Of a stretch of DNA of 64,000 bases, positions 31,451 through 44,154 are shown one piece after another. Location of the stretch: contig JAWZYV010013165.1 in assembly GCA_038373885.1 (NCBI GenBank), positions 1 through 64,000 on the forward strand, written 5' to 3'. A program made the position numbers and the translations under genes. The notes beneath the pieces are model-generated. The model worked only from the letters and a program-made list of their open reading frames with translations, was not told where the DNA came from and made no database searches. This DNA is from Cheiracanthium punctorium (taxonomy: Eukaryota > Arthropoda > Arachnida > Araneae > Cheiracanthiidae). Position 1 is the stretch's first letter. Each line of letters starts with the position of its first letter.

Positions 31451-32323
31451 CAGTGGCGGTTTGTGACCCGTTTCAGTGGTGGGGTCCGAAAAAAAAAATA
31501 GCGCCAATTAAAATCGCGAAAATATATATACATATAGAACAACCTATCCCCACGTGCACACAGCATAAGTATTTAAAATTTCTCAAATGACAAATAATTA
31601 TCGAATTTACTATACAACTTTTGCTATTTTTTACCAAGTTATGTTAAATTGAAAAGTTTACTTTATTACTAAACAAAAAGCCACATTTAAATATTTAATA
31701 TTTATGTTCTTTATAGTTGCCTGTTCATAATTTTTAGATGATTTATTTATTTTAAAATAAATAGCAACATGTATAAAAAATACATTTATACATCGCTTTT
31801 CGTAAATCAAGAAAACAAAACAGAAAAATATCTGACTGCACTGCAAAAATACGATCACGCAAATAAAAAATGATTTCCTCCTAAGCGGAAAATTTCGCCA
31901 ATAGCTACCGATTGCCGAAATTTCCCCGTACGGTCCTGTAGATCACCGTGCGAGGGCCCGAAGATCTGGGCCCAGAAGGCAGCGCCAAATAAGCCGTTTG
32001 GATGCCAAGTTAATTCCGCGTCAGAATGGCTTTTGAGCTCAATGCCAAATATGTCAACCCGGTGAACGGAGAAGAGACGCCCAATTCAGGGCAAGCCAGC
32101 CCATGGCCCATGCATGGTTTAGGTAGGGGGAAAATCGTATAACTATCGCTTTTTTAAGTGCGTTTTTTAATGGATAGTATTAAAAGAGTAAAACGCGTGC
32201 ATTTTTTAATGAAGTAAAAATTACCGAAAGAACTGCCTTACATAACAGGAAGATACTTTGATTTAGACGGTGCTTAGTCGGTGGGGCCAGGCCCCTCTGG
32301 CCCTTAATGACGAGCCGCCACTG
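31451..32323. mobile_element. Non-autonomous hAT element, 873 bp
   Basis: Inverted ends CAGTGGCGGTTTGTGACC and (from the right) CAGTGGCGGCTCGTCATT. Flanking 8-mers GCATCAGG and ACATCAGG match at 7 of 8. No transposase frame; the 66-codon minus frame at 31658-31858 is A/T-rich noise. Confidence 0.8.
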
Positions 32324-32327
32324 ACAT

Positions 32328-32858
32328 CAGGGGTGCCCACAGAGAGGGGTCATGACGCAAGTTGCGTCATTGAAATTTGGGGGGGGGTATATTGCAGATA
32401 CAAATATTTAAAAAAAAGAAAAAGAAAATATATTTTCATTTCAAATTGGCATCAGTTTCCAAACAAATAGGTGCAAATGCGTCTGGTGGAGGGGGAGGAG
32501 TTGATAGTTAAGAGAGAAAAGTGTTTTCTCTGGTACTCAAGGAGGGGGGAAGAGTGGGGAAAGGAATCAGAACCTTCCTTCCTCATTTCCGGAAGAGAAA
32601 AAAAAAAAAAAAAAACGTTTGCCCACTGCGGATATATTTTGTCGGGGGGGGGGGGGTTATATTTTGCATTTGCTGTAGTTTTGCCTGGGGTCAGTAGAGT
32701 TTTCCAGTTTTCGGCACGATTGTCAGTTGATCAATAGACCTCTTGGCCAAAACGCGAATCGGCCAGCCAAATCGCGAACTGGCCGTAACATATGTTTATA
32801 TATGTATATATATCTATATCTATATTTATCTCTCTATCTATCTATCTATCTATCTATC

Positions 32859-32934
<76 letters not shown>

Positions 32935-32935
32935 C

Positions 32936-32970
<35 letters not shown>

Positions 32971-33118
32971 CGTATGTATGTATTCCTTTTTAAATTAAAA
33001 AAATAATAACAAGTTATGTTTGAACAAAAAGATCGTGTGAGTTTTTTTTAAATGTGGGAATGGGGGGGTATTTTTTTGGGGGGGTGAGTCATAGAGCTTC
33101 GGGGGGTGGGCACCTCTG
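32328..33118. mobile_element. hAT-like element with internal simple repeats
   Basis: Inverted ends CAGGGGTGCCCAC and (from the right) CAGAGGTGCCCACC. It abuts the preceding element. I see no clear 8-bp duplication, so one boundary may be wrong. Internal G runs and the (TA)n tract make up much of its length. Confidence 0.5.
32810..32990. repeat. (TATC)n and (TA)n microsatellite
   Basis: A TCTA/TATC tract grades into about 30 or more TA dinucleotides with interspersed CATA. Overlapping frames reading Tyr-Ile repeats come from this tract and are not genes. Confidence 0.95.
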
Positions 33119-34329
33119 TATACCTCTGTATACATAGATAACCCTTCCAAACCCGGGAGGGAATTGTGACACACCTTGTATTGTACACGTACTTATTTTT
33201 GTACACTTTTCTGGAATTAAAAAAGGGCGCTTTTACGAAAATTTTCTTGAAAAGAATACTACAGCCTTTAAAGGGTTAATGTTCTACGTGTTAAATAATC
33301 AAAGTTAGGAATTGCTGCGTGAAAATCGGTTAATTGTGACGATATCTTGAATAATATTTTTATCAACTCAATTTCATTCGGACCAAATCTTCTTTAAGTA
33401 GAATCAAAACATAAAATAATATATACGGACCACTAAGGTCATGAATTGTAGACATTGCTATCGATCAGACTGCTCAATACAATCCATATTGTACCGTACC
33501 GCTTCAAATTTATTAAAAATTTTCTCTCTTCAGCATATTAATATCTTGACACATACACCTGATACACCTGTGAGGATCTTTAATTTTACCAAGTGTTCAA
33601 TCATTTTTCCGAAGTGGCTGACACATTCCACAGCAAGTTTTAAATTGCTTCGCGAGAGGGTGACTGCATTTTATGCAGTGAAGTGGCTTTCTATTAAAAC
33701 TATAGTTTGTCACTTTTGGTGTTTTAATAGTTCTAAAAAATATGTAACAATCTGCTTAAAAACACTGCAGGAACTACGTTAATTAAAATAATTTTAATGT
33801 TGAATGAAAATATATTTCTGTCTGTAGTTTGCCCAGCTACAGATGGAACGAACATGTTACAATAAAATGCAGTGTGTATGTGTATGTGTGTGTGTGTGTG
33901 TGTGTCAGTGTGTGTGTGTGTGTGTGTATATATATGTGTGTGTGTGCAGATATTATGTATACACAGCGGGTCCGAGAATTGTTGGATACTTTATAAAATT
34001 AAATTTAAAAAATCTAAATATAATACTGTCAAAATGACTAATTGCATTCATCATAAAATTAATGGATTTCAAATGAGATCCTTTGGTGGCTCGTACTGCA
34101 TCTAAAAGATACTTAATTTCAGTTCAAGTATTTGAAAAAATCTGAAGAGTTATGGAATGAATAGGAGCTGTGATTTGCTGCTTGAGTTCGTCTGCATTAG
34201 GACACGTAGCCCCGTAAACAATATGCGACGTAACCCCACATAAAAAAAAAAAATCTGGAGTGACTCCACTCGAATTTCCGAACACTTACGATTAAAATCA
34301 TTACCAAGCATTTAAATAAATTTTAATCG
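33119..34329. other. Unannotated interval with a (TG)n tract
   Basis: (TG)n occupies about 33873-33952. The 113-codon frame at 33441-33782 has no recognisable domain or codon bias I can point to. Confidence 0.45.
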
Positions 34330-34740
34330 ATGAATAATTCAAACATATATACCAAATTGAAGCTCAATCGAATGCGCCGTTTCAAACGCTAGCACGCAAG
34401 AATTTCTCCCCATACGCCATAATGTAAAAGAAATCTTTGTCGTAGCCCTGTAGAAAAACTATAAGACCTACACACATCAAAATCAATACCGGTCTTACGA
34501 TGGTGTTTTATAACATATACACCAAATTTGAGCTTAATCATATGTTCTGTTTAAACGCTAGCGCGCTTTCAAGAATTCCCCCCATAGGCCATAACGTAAA
34601 AGAAATTTTTGTCGTAGCCCTGTAGAAAAACTATAAGTCCTATAGACATCAAAATCAATACCGGTCTTGTGACGGTTGTTTGTAACCTATATACCAAATT
34701 CTAGCTCAATCGAATGCCCCGTTTAGGTGCTATCGTGTTC
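34330..34740. repeat. About 172-bp direct repeat, 2.5 copies
   Basis: 'ataccaaattgaagctcaat', then 'gctagc', 'ccccatasgccataa' and 'cgtagccctgtagaaaaact' recur with a spacing of about 172 bases (34441 and 34613). A third partial unit runs to about 34735. Directly followed by the AAAAAAGCGCACC minisatellite. Confidence 0.7.
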
Positions 34741-34769
34741 ACTCACATACAAACACATACATACACACG

Positions 34770-34900
34770 AATCACGGAAAAAAGCGCACCGGAAAAAAGC
34801 GCACGGAAAAAAGCGCACCGAAAAAAAACGCAGCGGAAAAAAGCGCACCTGGAAAAAAGCGCACCGGAAAAAAGCGCACCGGAAAAAAAGCGCACAATAT
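34770..34900. repeat. GGAAAAAAGCGCACC minisatellite
   Basis: About eight tandem copies of a 14-16-base unit. It is read as Lys/Arg-rich or Phe-rich frames in every register, which explains several overlapping open frames. The same unit appears in the opposite orientation at 38160-38235. Confidence 0.9.
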
Positions 34901-35132
34901 GGAATGGGTTTGTATTTTGTGAAGAGAAGAGGGGGGGCGGGCATGAATTAAAAAAAATGTGAGGAACAAGTGGGCGTCCAAAAGGGCGTAAACAGAGGTA
35001 CATTAGTGCATTTTGTATTTTTCTCTATTGAAAATTGTCATTCAGACAACATTTCCAAGAACAGTGGCCTGATTTGTAAGTATATAGTATGACTATCCTA
35101 CACTCTACAGAAGACCCTACAGATTCTACAGA

Positions 35133-35291
35133 CATGGACGCCGGCAGCATAGGGCAAGTGGGGGGGGGCAATCCCCCCCCTTGGATTTTTGTATGCAGTG
35201 TTTTCCCTTGCTTTTTTGCTCTTTCCAACATGGTAACCCAACATGGAAGTAGTCTTTGCCCCCCCTGGGAAATATTCTGCCGGCGCCCATG
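35133..35291. mobile_element. hAT-like MITE, 159 bp
   Basis: A perfect 8-bp duplication TCTACAGA (35125-35132 and 35292-35299) flanks inverted ends CATGGACGCCGGCAG and (from the right) CATGGGCGCCGGCAG. Non-coding; long G and C runs inside could form a hairpin. Confidence 0.85.
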
Positions 35292-35299
35292 TCTACAGA

Positions 35300-36930
35300 A
35301 ACTCCTTGTTCCAGAATAAAGAATAAATAGAAAATAAACAAAGGAGTAATAATAACTTCTTAATACAAAGTCCAGAACTAGTGATTCAGTAAAAAAATTA
35401 CAGCAGTTTCGAAAAATGTAAATATCATCTCTCACCCAACAGGCAACCCTAAAAATAGAATCTAAAACTCTCACAGATTTAAAATGCACGTTCTCTGTAA
35501 TATGTTATCACATTCAGTCTAATTTGTAATCAGCTATGGCTTATTATTACTGGTTTTCTTTTCATAAATGCAAGAGTTTATTCTGATTCATGCTAATTTA
35601 TCTTGTTAACTCTTTGGTTTTAAATAATAATTCTTAGAATGAATGATTTATATGTATATAAATATTTTTATTTTGAAAGTATTTAATTTAAATATTACTA
35701 CTTTTTTTAGACATGCTTTTTTTTTCAGAATTAAATTATGGTATTAATAAATCAATTTTAAAAAAACTTCCTTAAAAAAAAAACTCTTTATAAATCAAAT
35801 GTTATTATAAGTGCAATGTTTTTAAACAAATTTTCATTTCTAAATTCTAAAAGAAAAACCCTTTTTAAAGGAAACTGGCTAAAAATGATTTAAAACTCAT
35901 TTCTTAAAATGTAAAATATCGGCTATATATAACTGTAATTAAAATTACTTTTTAATTAGTTCTGTTGGAATAGTTTTAATAATTATATTTTTACCATTAT
36001 TAGTACTGCAAAGCTTATTCCCCCTCACCAACTTTGTTTAAATATATATGCAAGCCTTTTTATGAGAAAAACTGAAACTTTCTACATCACCTCATTAATG
36101 TACAGAGGCATATTTTAGTTGGAAAATTTTGGAAGAGGGCTTTATAAAAACTAAAAGTTTGTATTTGTTTACATTTAATCTCCTGAAAGTTTTAATTCAC
36201 CACAATAAAATAACTTTATAATTAATTCTATATGTATAAGGTCAATATATAAAGAAGTATATCCTAGGTCAGTGTTTTTTAGGGACCCTCTATAATAGGG
36301 ATTGAAAGTGATTATGATTTTTATTTAATATTAAAAATATTAAAACTTTTACTTGCTGTGTAAATTATGAAGAAAGTTATTTTTGTTTTGTGGTTAAGGC
36401 AGATTTACACGAAGAATGTCTGCTTAATTAGGGTATGCCTTGGGCGGAGGACTTTTTGAGAGGTTCTGACGCGTCAGGAGAAACAGCCGTGCGGTAGGCA
36501 GGAACTCTAGAGCTATACACTTCAGCCGTTTACCAAATTGTTATGAAATTAGTAAAAAAAATATTTATACTATAATGCAAAAGGTCAAAATATATTTTTT
36601 TAAAGCTTTATAAGTTAAATTTATATCTTCTAAAGCTCTTTCTGTACTTTACAAAACTCAGTAAACTCTAAAACTTTAAAAAGAAATTGCTGAAAGAAGC
36701 AAGAATGACGATATAGAGAAAACTAAATAGTTATCGAATGTTGAACTTCATATATGAAAAAAATACAGCAAGAAGGAAAAAATATCTGTTAAAACAGTTA
36801 TTATAACTTGATGTAAAACCGTGAGAACAACTCAATTAAGAAAGGGGAAAATGTAATTAACTTTTGTTCACCAAATAAAACTTTTTTTTTTTTCATAAAA
36901 TATCTTGTATTGCATTGAAAAATAAAACAT

Positions 36931-36965
<35 letters not shown>

Positions 36966-37690
36966 TTTAAAGAAACCCTAATATTTAGAAATAATTTAAA
37001 ACCAGTACAGCAGATTGAAAATGAGAAAAATTGTTTAAACCAAGCGCTTAAAAAGTAACCCTGTTTAAATTAAGCAACCTTGCCAGTGAACTTTTTAAAA
37101 AATATTTTATTTAAAAAATATTTTTTATATTATTATATAAAGACACAGACTGGAGTTCCTGTTCGCATTTTAAATGGAACAGTTAAAATGACCCGTTAAA
37201 CAAATGTTAAAAAAAAAAAAAGATTTTGAAACGAAGTTTGGAGGTGGGATACATGCCCCCCCTCCCCCCCACACGCAGAGATTGTCATGCTGTTTGTTTT
37301 AGATTTTTAAACAAATTATTGTTTAACTGATTTTGGTACGAAATTGGCGGGGGGCTTAGGGAGATACGTGCCCCCCAATCATTTCAGCACTACCATAGAT
37401 TTTCCCCTATTTGTTTTGATAAAAATGATTTCATCCATTCTGTAGATGTATTCGGATATTTCCTTCGGAAGAAGGACCCCTTCACCCATCGCAATCCCCG
37501 TTTTAAACCCCGAGTTTTAGTGACCGGATGTGTTATCCGTCATTCATCAACCCGCGACGAAGAAAGAGAGTATATTCTTTCACACTGCCTACCCTCTTCT
37601 CCCGGGGGCTATTTCTGATAACACACAGTTCTATCTTTGTGCTTCTTGGAAAAACGTGAACGTGATCTTGACAAACACCTTGACAACTCA
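35300..37690. other. AT-rich interval, no gene
   Basis: Largely A/T-rich sequence with a roughly 29-base A run (36933-36961). Two similar 'gggagatacrtgccccccc' stretches occur near 37247 and 37360. No supportable gene. Confidence 0.5.
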
Positions 37691-37697
37691 GTACTCA

Positions 37698-37873
37698 CAG
37701 TGGCGGATTATTGGAAGTTTGTCGGGGGGGGCGGTTAGCTTGTCGGTGGGGGCGGTTAGTTAGAAGATTGACATATACGACCATTTTATGGAAGTAAAAT
37801 AGGATCTTTTACATTAATTTCTTTTTTCTCGGGGGGGGCGCTCGCCCCCCCGCCCCCCTTTAATCCGCCCTTG
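37698..37873. mobile_element. hAT-like MITE, 176 bp
   Basis: Inverted ends CAGTGGCGGATTA and (from the right) CAAGGGCGGATTA, with a 7-bp direct repeat GTACTCA on both sides (37691-37697 and 37874-37880). An interrupted relative lies at 14107-15014. Confidence 0.75.
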
Positions 37874-37880
37874 GTACTCA

Positions 37881-38159
37881 ATTGTGAATGCCCTCACCTC
37901 CATCCTCCCTCTTCCTCCAGTTTTTAACTGAAGGCTAAGTGAAAATACAAGTGTTTCTATTGGGGGGGGGGGCATTCAGAGTATGAAGCATGTTAGTGTA
38001 AAAATGATACAAAAAAAAAAAAAAAAAAAAAAAAAAAAACGAAATACTTAAAAAAAATTTACTTCACCAAACGGCGCTCTTTCGGATGCCCACTCCTTCC
38101 TTACACCCCCCCCCCACACACACACATACTCATCCAAAAAAATGAAACCCTTCAAAATG
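37881..38159. other. Simple-sequence rich interval
   Basis: A G run near 37963, an A run of about 30 bases (38009-38039) and a C run near 38106. No gene. Confidence 0.5.
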
Positions 38160-38235
38160 AGCGCTTTTTTCCGGGTGCGCTTTTTTCCGGTGCGCTTTTT
38201 TCCGTGCGCTTTTTTCCGGTGCGCTTTTTTCCGCC
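38160..38235. repeat. Minisatellite, reverse copy of the 34770 array
   Basis: About five copies of TGCGCTTTTTTCCGG, the complement of the unit at 34770-34900. Flanks also correspond in reverse (CACACATAC on one side; a GCGTCC/GGATGCCC-type word on the other), so the whole 250-300-bp block is an inverted copy. Confidence 0.85.
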
Positions 38236-38299
38236 CACCACATACACACACACATACATCTCGTAAAAAGAAGTATAAATGAATTTAGAAGACCTCAAA

Positions 38300-40203
38300 A
38301 AGTGTAAATGCACCAAAATCTCGAAGTCGAATTTTTTCATGATTACAATACTTTCCTTACATGGTACATGTTCGGAAAGTAAAAATCAAGCGGTTTAAAT
38401 TTACCGATCGAGGAAGCCATTGAATTGGACCGCCTCGACCCATCCATCTGTTTGCGAAATGCTGATTGAACAACACGCTTCGTTCAAAGGAGTAACGATC
38501 AAAGACGGAGTGAAAGGAAAAACTGTCGGTTTCGACCTTTTTATATCGAAACCCACAGTATTAAGGCAAAAATGCTCTTTAAGTACTCTTTCTCCCAGAA
38601 ATCCACGCCTCGACGCTCCCTGTTTACTAAAATACTGATAACATTCGTCCCGAATATTTCGCTCCGCTCAGTGATCGAAAAACGCTCCTAAAGGAGAATG
38701 CACTTTCAAGTACGGAAAGGATCGAAAATTCGCTTTGACTGATCGAATTTCGCTCGTTTGAATTAAGCGTGAAGCATTTGCTCACTAACGTCGACCAATG
38801 TGGAGGTGCGCCGTCCTGTTGAAAAATAACCTTGCTAAATCACAGACACCATCTCTACTGCGCTCTTATGAATCTCTTGGCAAATCCTTGGGACCTAGTA
38901 CCATCTATCAGATATTTTGGTACAGAATTATAGAAAACGAATATCTAGCACTTTTGTAAGTCGGCCTTCATTCAAATACACGGTTCGTACCTGTAATTTT
39001 TGTACATATGTACAATGTTTTTTATTTTGTCGATTGTAAATCGATTTTTACGTAAATATTTTGTCACAGACTTTCACTGGAAAGTGTATTACAGTCGATG
39101 CGTTTGGAATAATTTAACTTTCTTGCTTAATAAACGCAAGTTACTTATGAACACATTTATTTAATCTATTTCAGTTACCAACAGTAAAGATTAAATTTTT
39201 CAAGACGTGTTTTGAGAAATTTCCAGCGTTAGCACATAATATTTTTTTTCTTTCCATATCGATGGCGCCTGTTTCTTCAATAAAATGACTTTCCACTATA
39301 TTAGATTCCTTCAAAAGTCTAAGACGTTTCTTGTACGATGCACGGAAGTAGGATGTGTGTGAAAAAAAAAAAAAAAAAGCCATTACTATTCTAAAACTTT
39401 TGTAGAGTTAGTTTCCAGTGAGGACAGAATATAAAGGTATTTCTTTCCCATTAGCATAACATTTTGTCGCAGCAATATCACTTTTCCAGCTGTTACTTAC
39501 TCGGGCGAATTTACTATCACATTTAGGATCTAGGAAAAGTGTTGCACGAGAGAGATTATACAGGGAAGGATTTTATTTTCCGTCTAATGCATCTATGATG
39601 GAATAATTTATTTCGCAAATATTCTCATCTTGTGAAGGGATTCGTAAAAAAAAAATATCAATAAGGGGATGATTAACTGAGTTATAATTTCGGACCGGAG
39701 GAGGTTATAAGTTCGTTACATGCATATATTAAAACATAAATTATGATTTACGAGTTATAAGAATGTTTCGCATCTGATTCAAAACGATTAGAAATTATTC
39801 CTCTTAAATTATATTTGACATAGATTTAATAACTTTTATATTGATAGCATTGTTTTTTCGCAATTTTGACAAACTTTTGAAAATTAACGTTTTCTATAAA
39901 TCTGAAAATCGAATTTAAAAAATAACATTTATATCAAAATCATTATATTGATAATACGTATCATTATATTGAAAATTAACATTATTTATAAATATCAAAA
40001 TCTAACTAAAGAAATATCATTTTTATTAAAATCACTATATTGATAATACGTATTATATTGGAACAACAACTTTTTGTTGTTGTTTTGTATTGTTAGCGCA
40101 AAGCATATTAAATCTGTCAGAAGGAGAAATATCTTAGGCGGAGGACATTCTGAGAGGCGGAGGACATTCCGGTCTAACGTGCATCCACATTACATCTGAT
40201 CAA

Positions 40204-40236
<33 letters not shown>

Positions 40237-41288
40237 GTAAATAAATAAATTTAAAAAAATCCCCAAACTTCAGATTATTATAGATTGACAGCTGCGTGGT
40301 AGGCTTCTATCCTAACCTGGACTTTCGCATTTCAGCCATACACCAATGGTCAATCTAAATCATAGATTCCCAACTGGGGCGGTATTGTCCTCGAGTGGGC
40401 GTTAGAGTTTTCCATGGGGGGCGGTGGTGAATCCAGAGGCAAATAGGGGGCATCGAGATTGTGAAGAAGGGCGGCTGTGTTGTGCATACGTATGTCAGAA
40501 AAAGAATATAATAAAACCAGAAGATGTGTGAAGTCTGTTGTAGAAGATATTACAACGGGCGCTAGAAAAAACATTCGACCAAAAAAAATGTCTACACTCA
40601 ATATATTATTTAATCTTCGTCCACTTAAAATAATATAACTTCATGTTCAATTTTTATTACATATCGAAATCGAATTTCATGCTCTTCTGGAAAAGTGCGG
40701 AAACTTTTCGCATTCGAACGATTTCGTTTTGTGGAAACAGACCCTCTTATATCAATGCTTCATGCAAAGGAAATCATTTTATTTGTGAAAAAAAATTAAA
40801 CTATGTAATCTGGAAAAACTATTTTAAACGAATTGGAATCTCAAATTTCCTTTCAAAGCCTGATGACCGTGACTTCAATATGACGTCAATGTCAATTGCG
40901 ACAGCTAATTTTGTCACGCAAATGATTAACTCTTTTTACTCTCGGAAATAAAATGGAGCTGAAAATAGACGAAAAATCGCTTAAAAATTTAGGGAACGGG
41001 TGGATTTTCAGATTTTTAAAGTAGCGCAGATTGTTTTCTATATTTTTATACATAATTATGAAAAATTTCAAGCGGATTGCACAAACGGTGTAAATTTTAC
41101 TACCTTTTTAAGCAATAACTTTTTAAACCGGATTGATGACGGTAAAAGTTTTATCTTCGAGTGGTGTAACCGGAATCGTTACAACGTCACTGAGTCAGTG
41201 ATCAGCGTAACTATACAGCATCATTCTTTGAAAATACCTAACTATTCCAAAAGTCTAATTCTTAGACATTCTTGGTGTTAATTTTGCG
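38300..41288. other. Unannotated interval
   Basis: No supportable gene. (AAT)n at 40206-40236. Plus-strand frames at 40643-40951 and 41000-41281 are unusually long for this A/T content but show no motif I recognise; they lie directly upstream of the hAT-like fragment and could be decayed parts of the same element. Confidence 0.4.
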
Positions 41289-41499
41289 GAGAGTCTCCAA
41301 TATATCTTAAACACGAATATGCCGAGTTCGGTTTTAGATCCTTTCGCAAAAGCAGATATTGGAGAACTCCCAATTAACGAAGAACACAAAGTAAAAATCA
41401 AACATAAATTTCAAGAGTTCTGGCTTCAAAAATCAATACTAGTTCTCTACCTTGGATTGTGGGCAATAATACAGAAAACTTTAATCGCATTTCTTTTGT
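41289..41499 (+). pseudogene. hAT transposase-like fragment
   Basis: The frame reads ESLQYILNTNMPSSVLDPFA, then ELPINEEHKVKIKHKFQEFW, resembling the region before the C-terminal dimerisation motif of ZBED/FAM200-like hAT transposases (NPF, then a Leu/Glu stretch, then FW). It is cut off by the insertion of a piggyBac-like MITE at a TTAA (41500-41503). Only a short, weak match; the rest of the gene is not found. Confidence 0.45.
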
Positions 41500-41503
41500 T
41501 TAA

Positions 41504-41672
41504 CCCTTTGAGGCGCAACCCTTTCCCAATGCTGAAAAAAGGGCAGCCGTTGCCATCGCTCGACTTAACTACCAGCAAGATGGCGGACGATCGAAACGTT
41601 CATCGCGTGCCACAGATCAAGAGAGCCCTTTTTTGATGCAGCTGGCTGTGCCGGCACAGCCAGCTGTCGCTG
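41504..41672. mobile_element. piggyBac-like MITE copy 5, half
   Basis: TTAA then CCCTTTGAGGCGCAACCC and one complete palindrome arm with CAAGATGGCGGACGATCG, the loop GCTGGCTGTGCCGGCACAGC, then a sharp break. Lies 46 bases from copy 6 in the same orientation. Confidence 0.8.
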
Positions 41673-41718
41673 CTAAACACAGTAGCATACAGATTATTTC
41701 AACTAAGCACCTATTTAA

Positions 41719-41992
41719 CCCTTTGAGGTGCAACCCTTTCCCAATGCTGAAAAAAAGCACAATCTATCCAGCTGTTCTCGCATTCTTCCATTGTTCAGCA
41801 GATGTCAGTGCTGTTAAAAATAATCGTGACAATTTTTTTACGGGAAACGACGTGCTAAAATGTAAAGGATTCTCGTGGAGCTATGTCACCCGCAAATATT
41901 TTTATATAAATCAAATCTATTCTTCACGACTGGCAACAGTCAAAACGTCAGAGTTTGGTGTTCCCAGAGCGGTAACACTGCGCGTTAAAGGG
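41719..41992. mobile_element. piggyBac-like MITE copy 6, palindrome deleted
   Basis: TTAA on both sides (41715-41718 and 41993-41996). It has the CCCTTTGAGGTGCAACCC end, then jumps after CAATGCTGAAAAAAAG directly into the B arm ('aatctatccagctgttctcg' to TGCGCGTTAAAGGG). Both termini are therefore intact although the palindrome is missing. Confidence 0.85.
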
Positions 41993-41996
41993 TTAA

Positions 41997-44150
41997 TATA
42001 GCTGAACGTGGATTGAGTGTGCTAAGATTGAGTAGCTAAATTACTGAAAAGGAAGAGGAACCACATCACCGAACAAGGCGATCTGGGATTGATATGGCTA
42101 CAGAAAATTCTGCTTAGTTTCTGGTCTCGTGGCTTAAAAGCCCAGTACATATCGAAAAGTTCTTGTAAACAGTCCAGCTGACAGGACGAAATACCAATTT
42201 TATTGATTCTAGAACTTTGACGAACAAGCTGCTACACACAATTAACAGGAATTAATAAGCAATAGTACATTTTATAGCCGTCAGCTTAATAGAGAAGCTT
42301 TCTCAGAAGCTGCATTTTACACACAATGAAATCCTCCGGCAGGCTAAAATTTAGTGAAAATTCTCGACGAAAAAACTGATATCTATTCCTAAACATACAG
42401 CAATGAAGTATTCACGAAGAGCATTTAGAAACAAGCTTTTAAAAACAAGCGAAAAATCGCTTGCAAAATCACGCAATACAGAGCGGTATGCTCTCAGCAA
42501 AATCAACCACTGTTACAGCTGAACTCTGGAGTGACTCTTATACCTTACGCCGACGTTACCAGAACATTCCACAGATTCCATCTCTAGAGAAACGTCAATC
42601 GATCGCGAACTTTGATTGCGCAATAGAAATGCAATTGAGTAATACCAGGGTATTGCGCAATACCAGTGCCAGGAAGAAAACATTACGGTCCCCGTTAATA
42701 AAATCGCTCCAAGTGCCGCCAATTTTTGGGACCTTTTGGCAAAAAAACCACCAAATTTGGCGACAAAAATAAGTTTCTAAAACTGAAGTCAGTAAAGCGA
42801 TAGTGCGAATATTTCTCGAGACTTCACGAAAATCTTATGTTAAACAATGAGGACACACCAAACTCCCTCTCTCGCGTTTCAGTTCACCGACTTTCATGAA
42901 ACAAAATGCAAACTTGATACCTCTGGGGGTGCCGATTTCAGGTGCTAGGTCTCTCATCTGGAGTTGGTTCAAAATTAGGAGAACTTTCCATATTGGACAA
43001 CGTTGGTCTGCCTAACAGGCACACCCAGAATTAAATGCCCAACATTTGTGGCCCTTGTAGTGGTCAAGCCTTCAGTAAGCTGCTGACCCGCCATTAGAAA
43101 GAAAAAAAGGAATGCAAAGTTTAATTCTTTGACATGTAGAACACGAATTTTAGCATAATTTAATCCCCAGAACAGCGGGTCACCTTAAAAATTTATTCAA
43201 TATCAACAAAATTGGAACCTGATATCAACAAATTGTTAAAACTCCACCACCCGCAATCAGCTCTATAAATTTTATTTATTTATTATTAATTTTGTGTGTT
43301 TAACCCATTACTTGTTTTTTTTGGGGGGGGGCGGGTTATTGATTTTTATAATTTTAATAAACACCTATTGTACATTTGGTTGTCATTTTATAAAATCTAC
43401 CGTTGATTTTTTTGAGATAGATAAACAGTTAAATTAGGTACACCTTTATACTTTTCAACAGTACTTTAATGTTTCATATAAAGTTAACTATTGTGGACTT
43501 GGGGGGGGGGGGGGTTCGGACTTTTTTTAAGTTAACATGCTTAAATTTATTATGTTGAAAATCTTTTGAATTTTCATTTATGCAATTTTCTTTTCTTATA
43601 AGTGTTGTTACAATGCGAACTACCACATTTTCAAATTGTCACATCTCACTAATTTTTTCACGGAAGGCATATCTGCAAATAAAAATACATAAGCTTGATG
43701 ATAACCTATTAAACGCGGTAAAAGTTTAGTTACGGATGATAGAAAAGCATTTATTTAAACACATATTTTCTTTTGAACGATAAACAAGGTATAATAAACA
43801 ATTTTGATAAGAGCTTGAGCTACTAATAATCTTTCAGTAAAATGACTTACCTGATGCTATAAGCACAAATTTTCAATAAAAAATATAACATATTTTTCAT
43901 TGTCAATAAAATATATAACATATTGAATGAAGAAATAAAACGAAACAAATATATAAATTTGGACATATTTCGGATTTCGTCTACGTCCAAGAGTACTTTC
44001 AACATTTTCCAGGAAAACTGGAAGGTAAAAACTAATGTAAGTTTGTGTAAGGCATACAGAACATGCTCATGAAAATACAGTAGAAAAATAAAATTTGCTG
44101 CACAAGTAGACAGAAGTATGCAAATTTGTTTTTTAACATACAATCACGGT
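41997..44150. other. Unannotated interval
   Basis: No supportable gene; G runs near 43322 and 43501. The frame at 42461-42772 carries no recognisable domain. Confidence 0.45.
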
Positions 44151-44154
44151 TTAA

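Noticed and set aside
32727..33006. Open frames reading Tyr-Ile repeats
   Set aside because: Translation of a (TA)n/(TATC)n microsatellite.
34714..35003. Lys-rich and Phe-rich open frames
   Set aside because: Readings of the GGAAAAAAGCGCACC minisatellite in different registers.
40643..41281. Two consecutive plus-strand frames of about 100 codons
   Set aside because: Interesting length but no recognisable motif; kept only as a possible upstream part of a hAT remnant.
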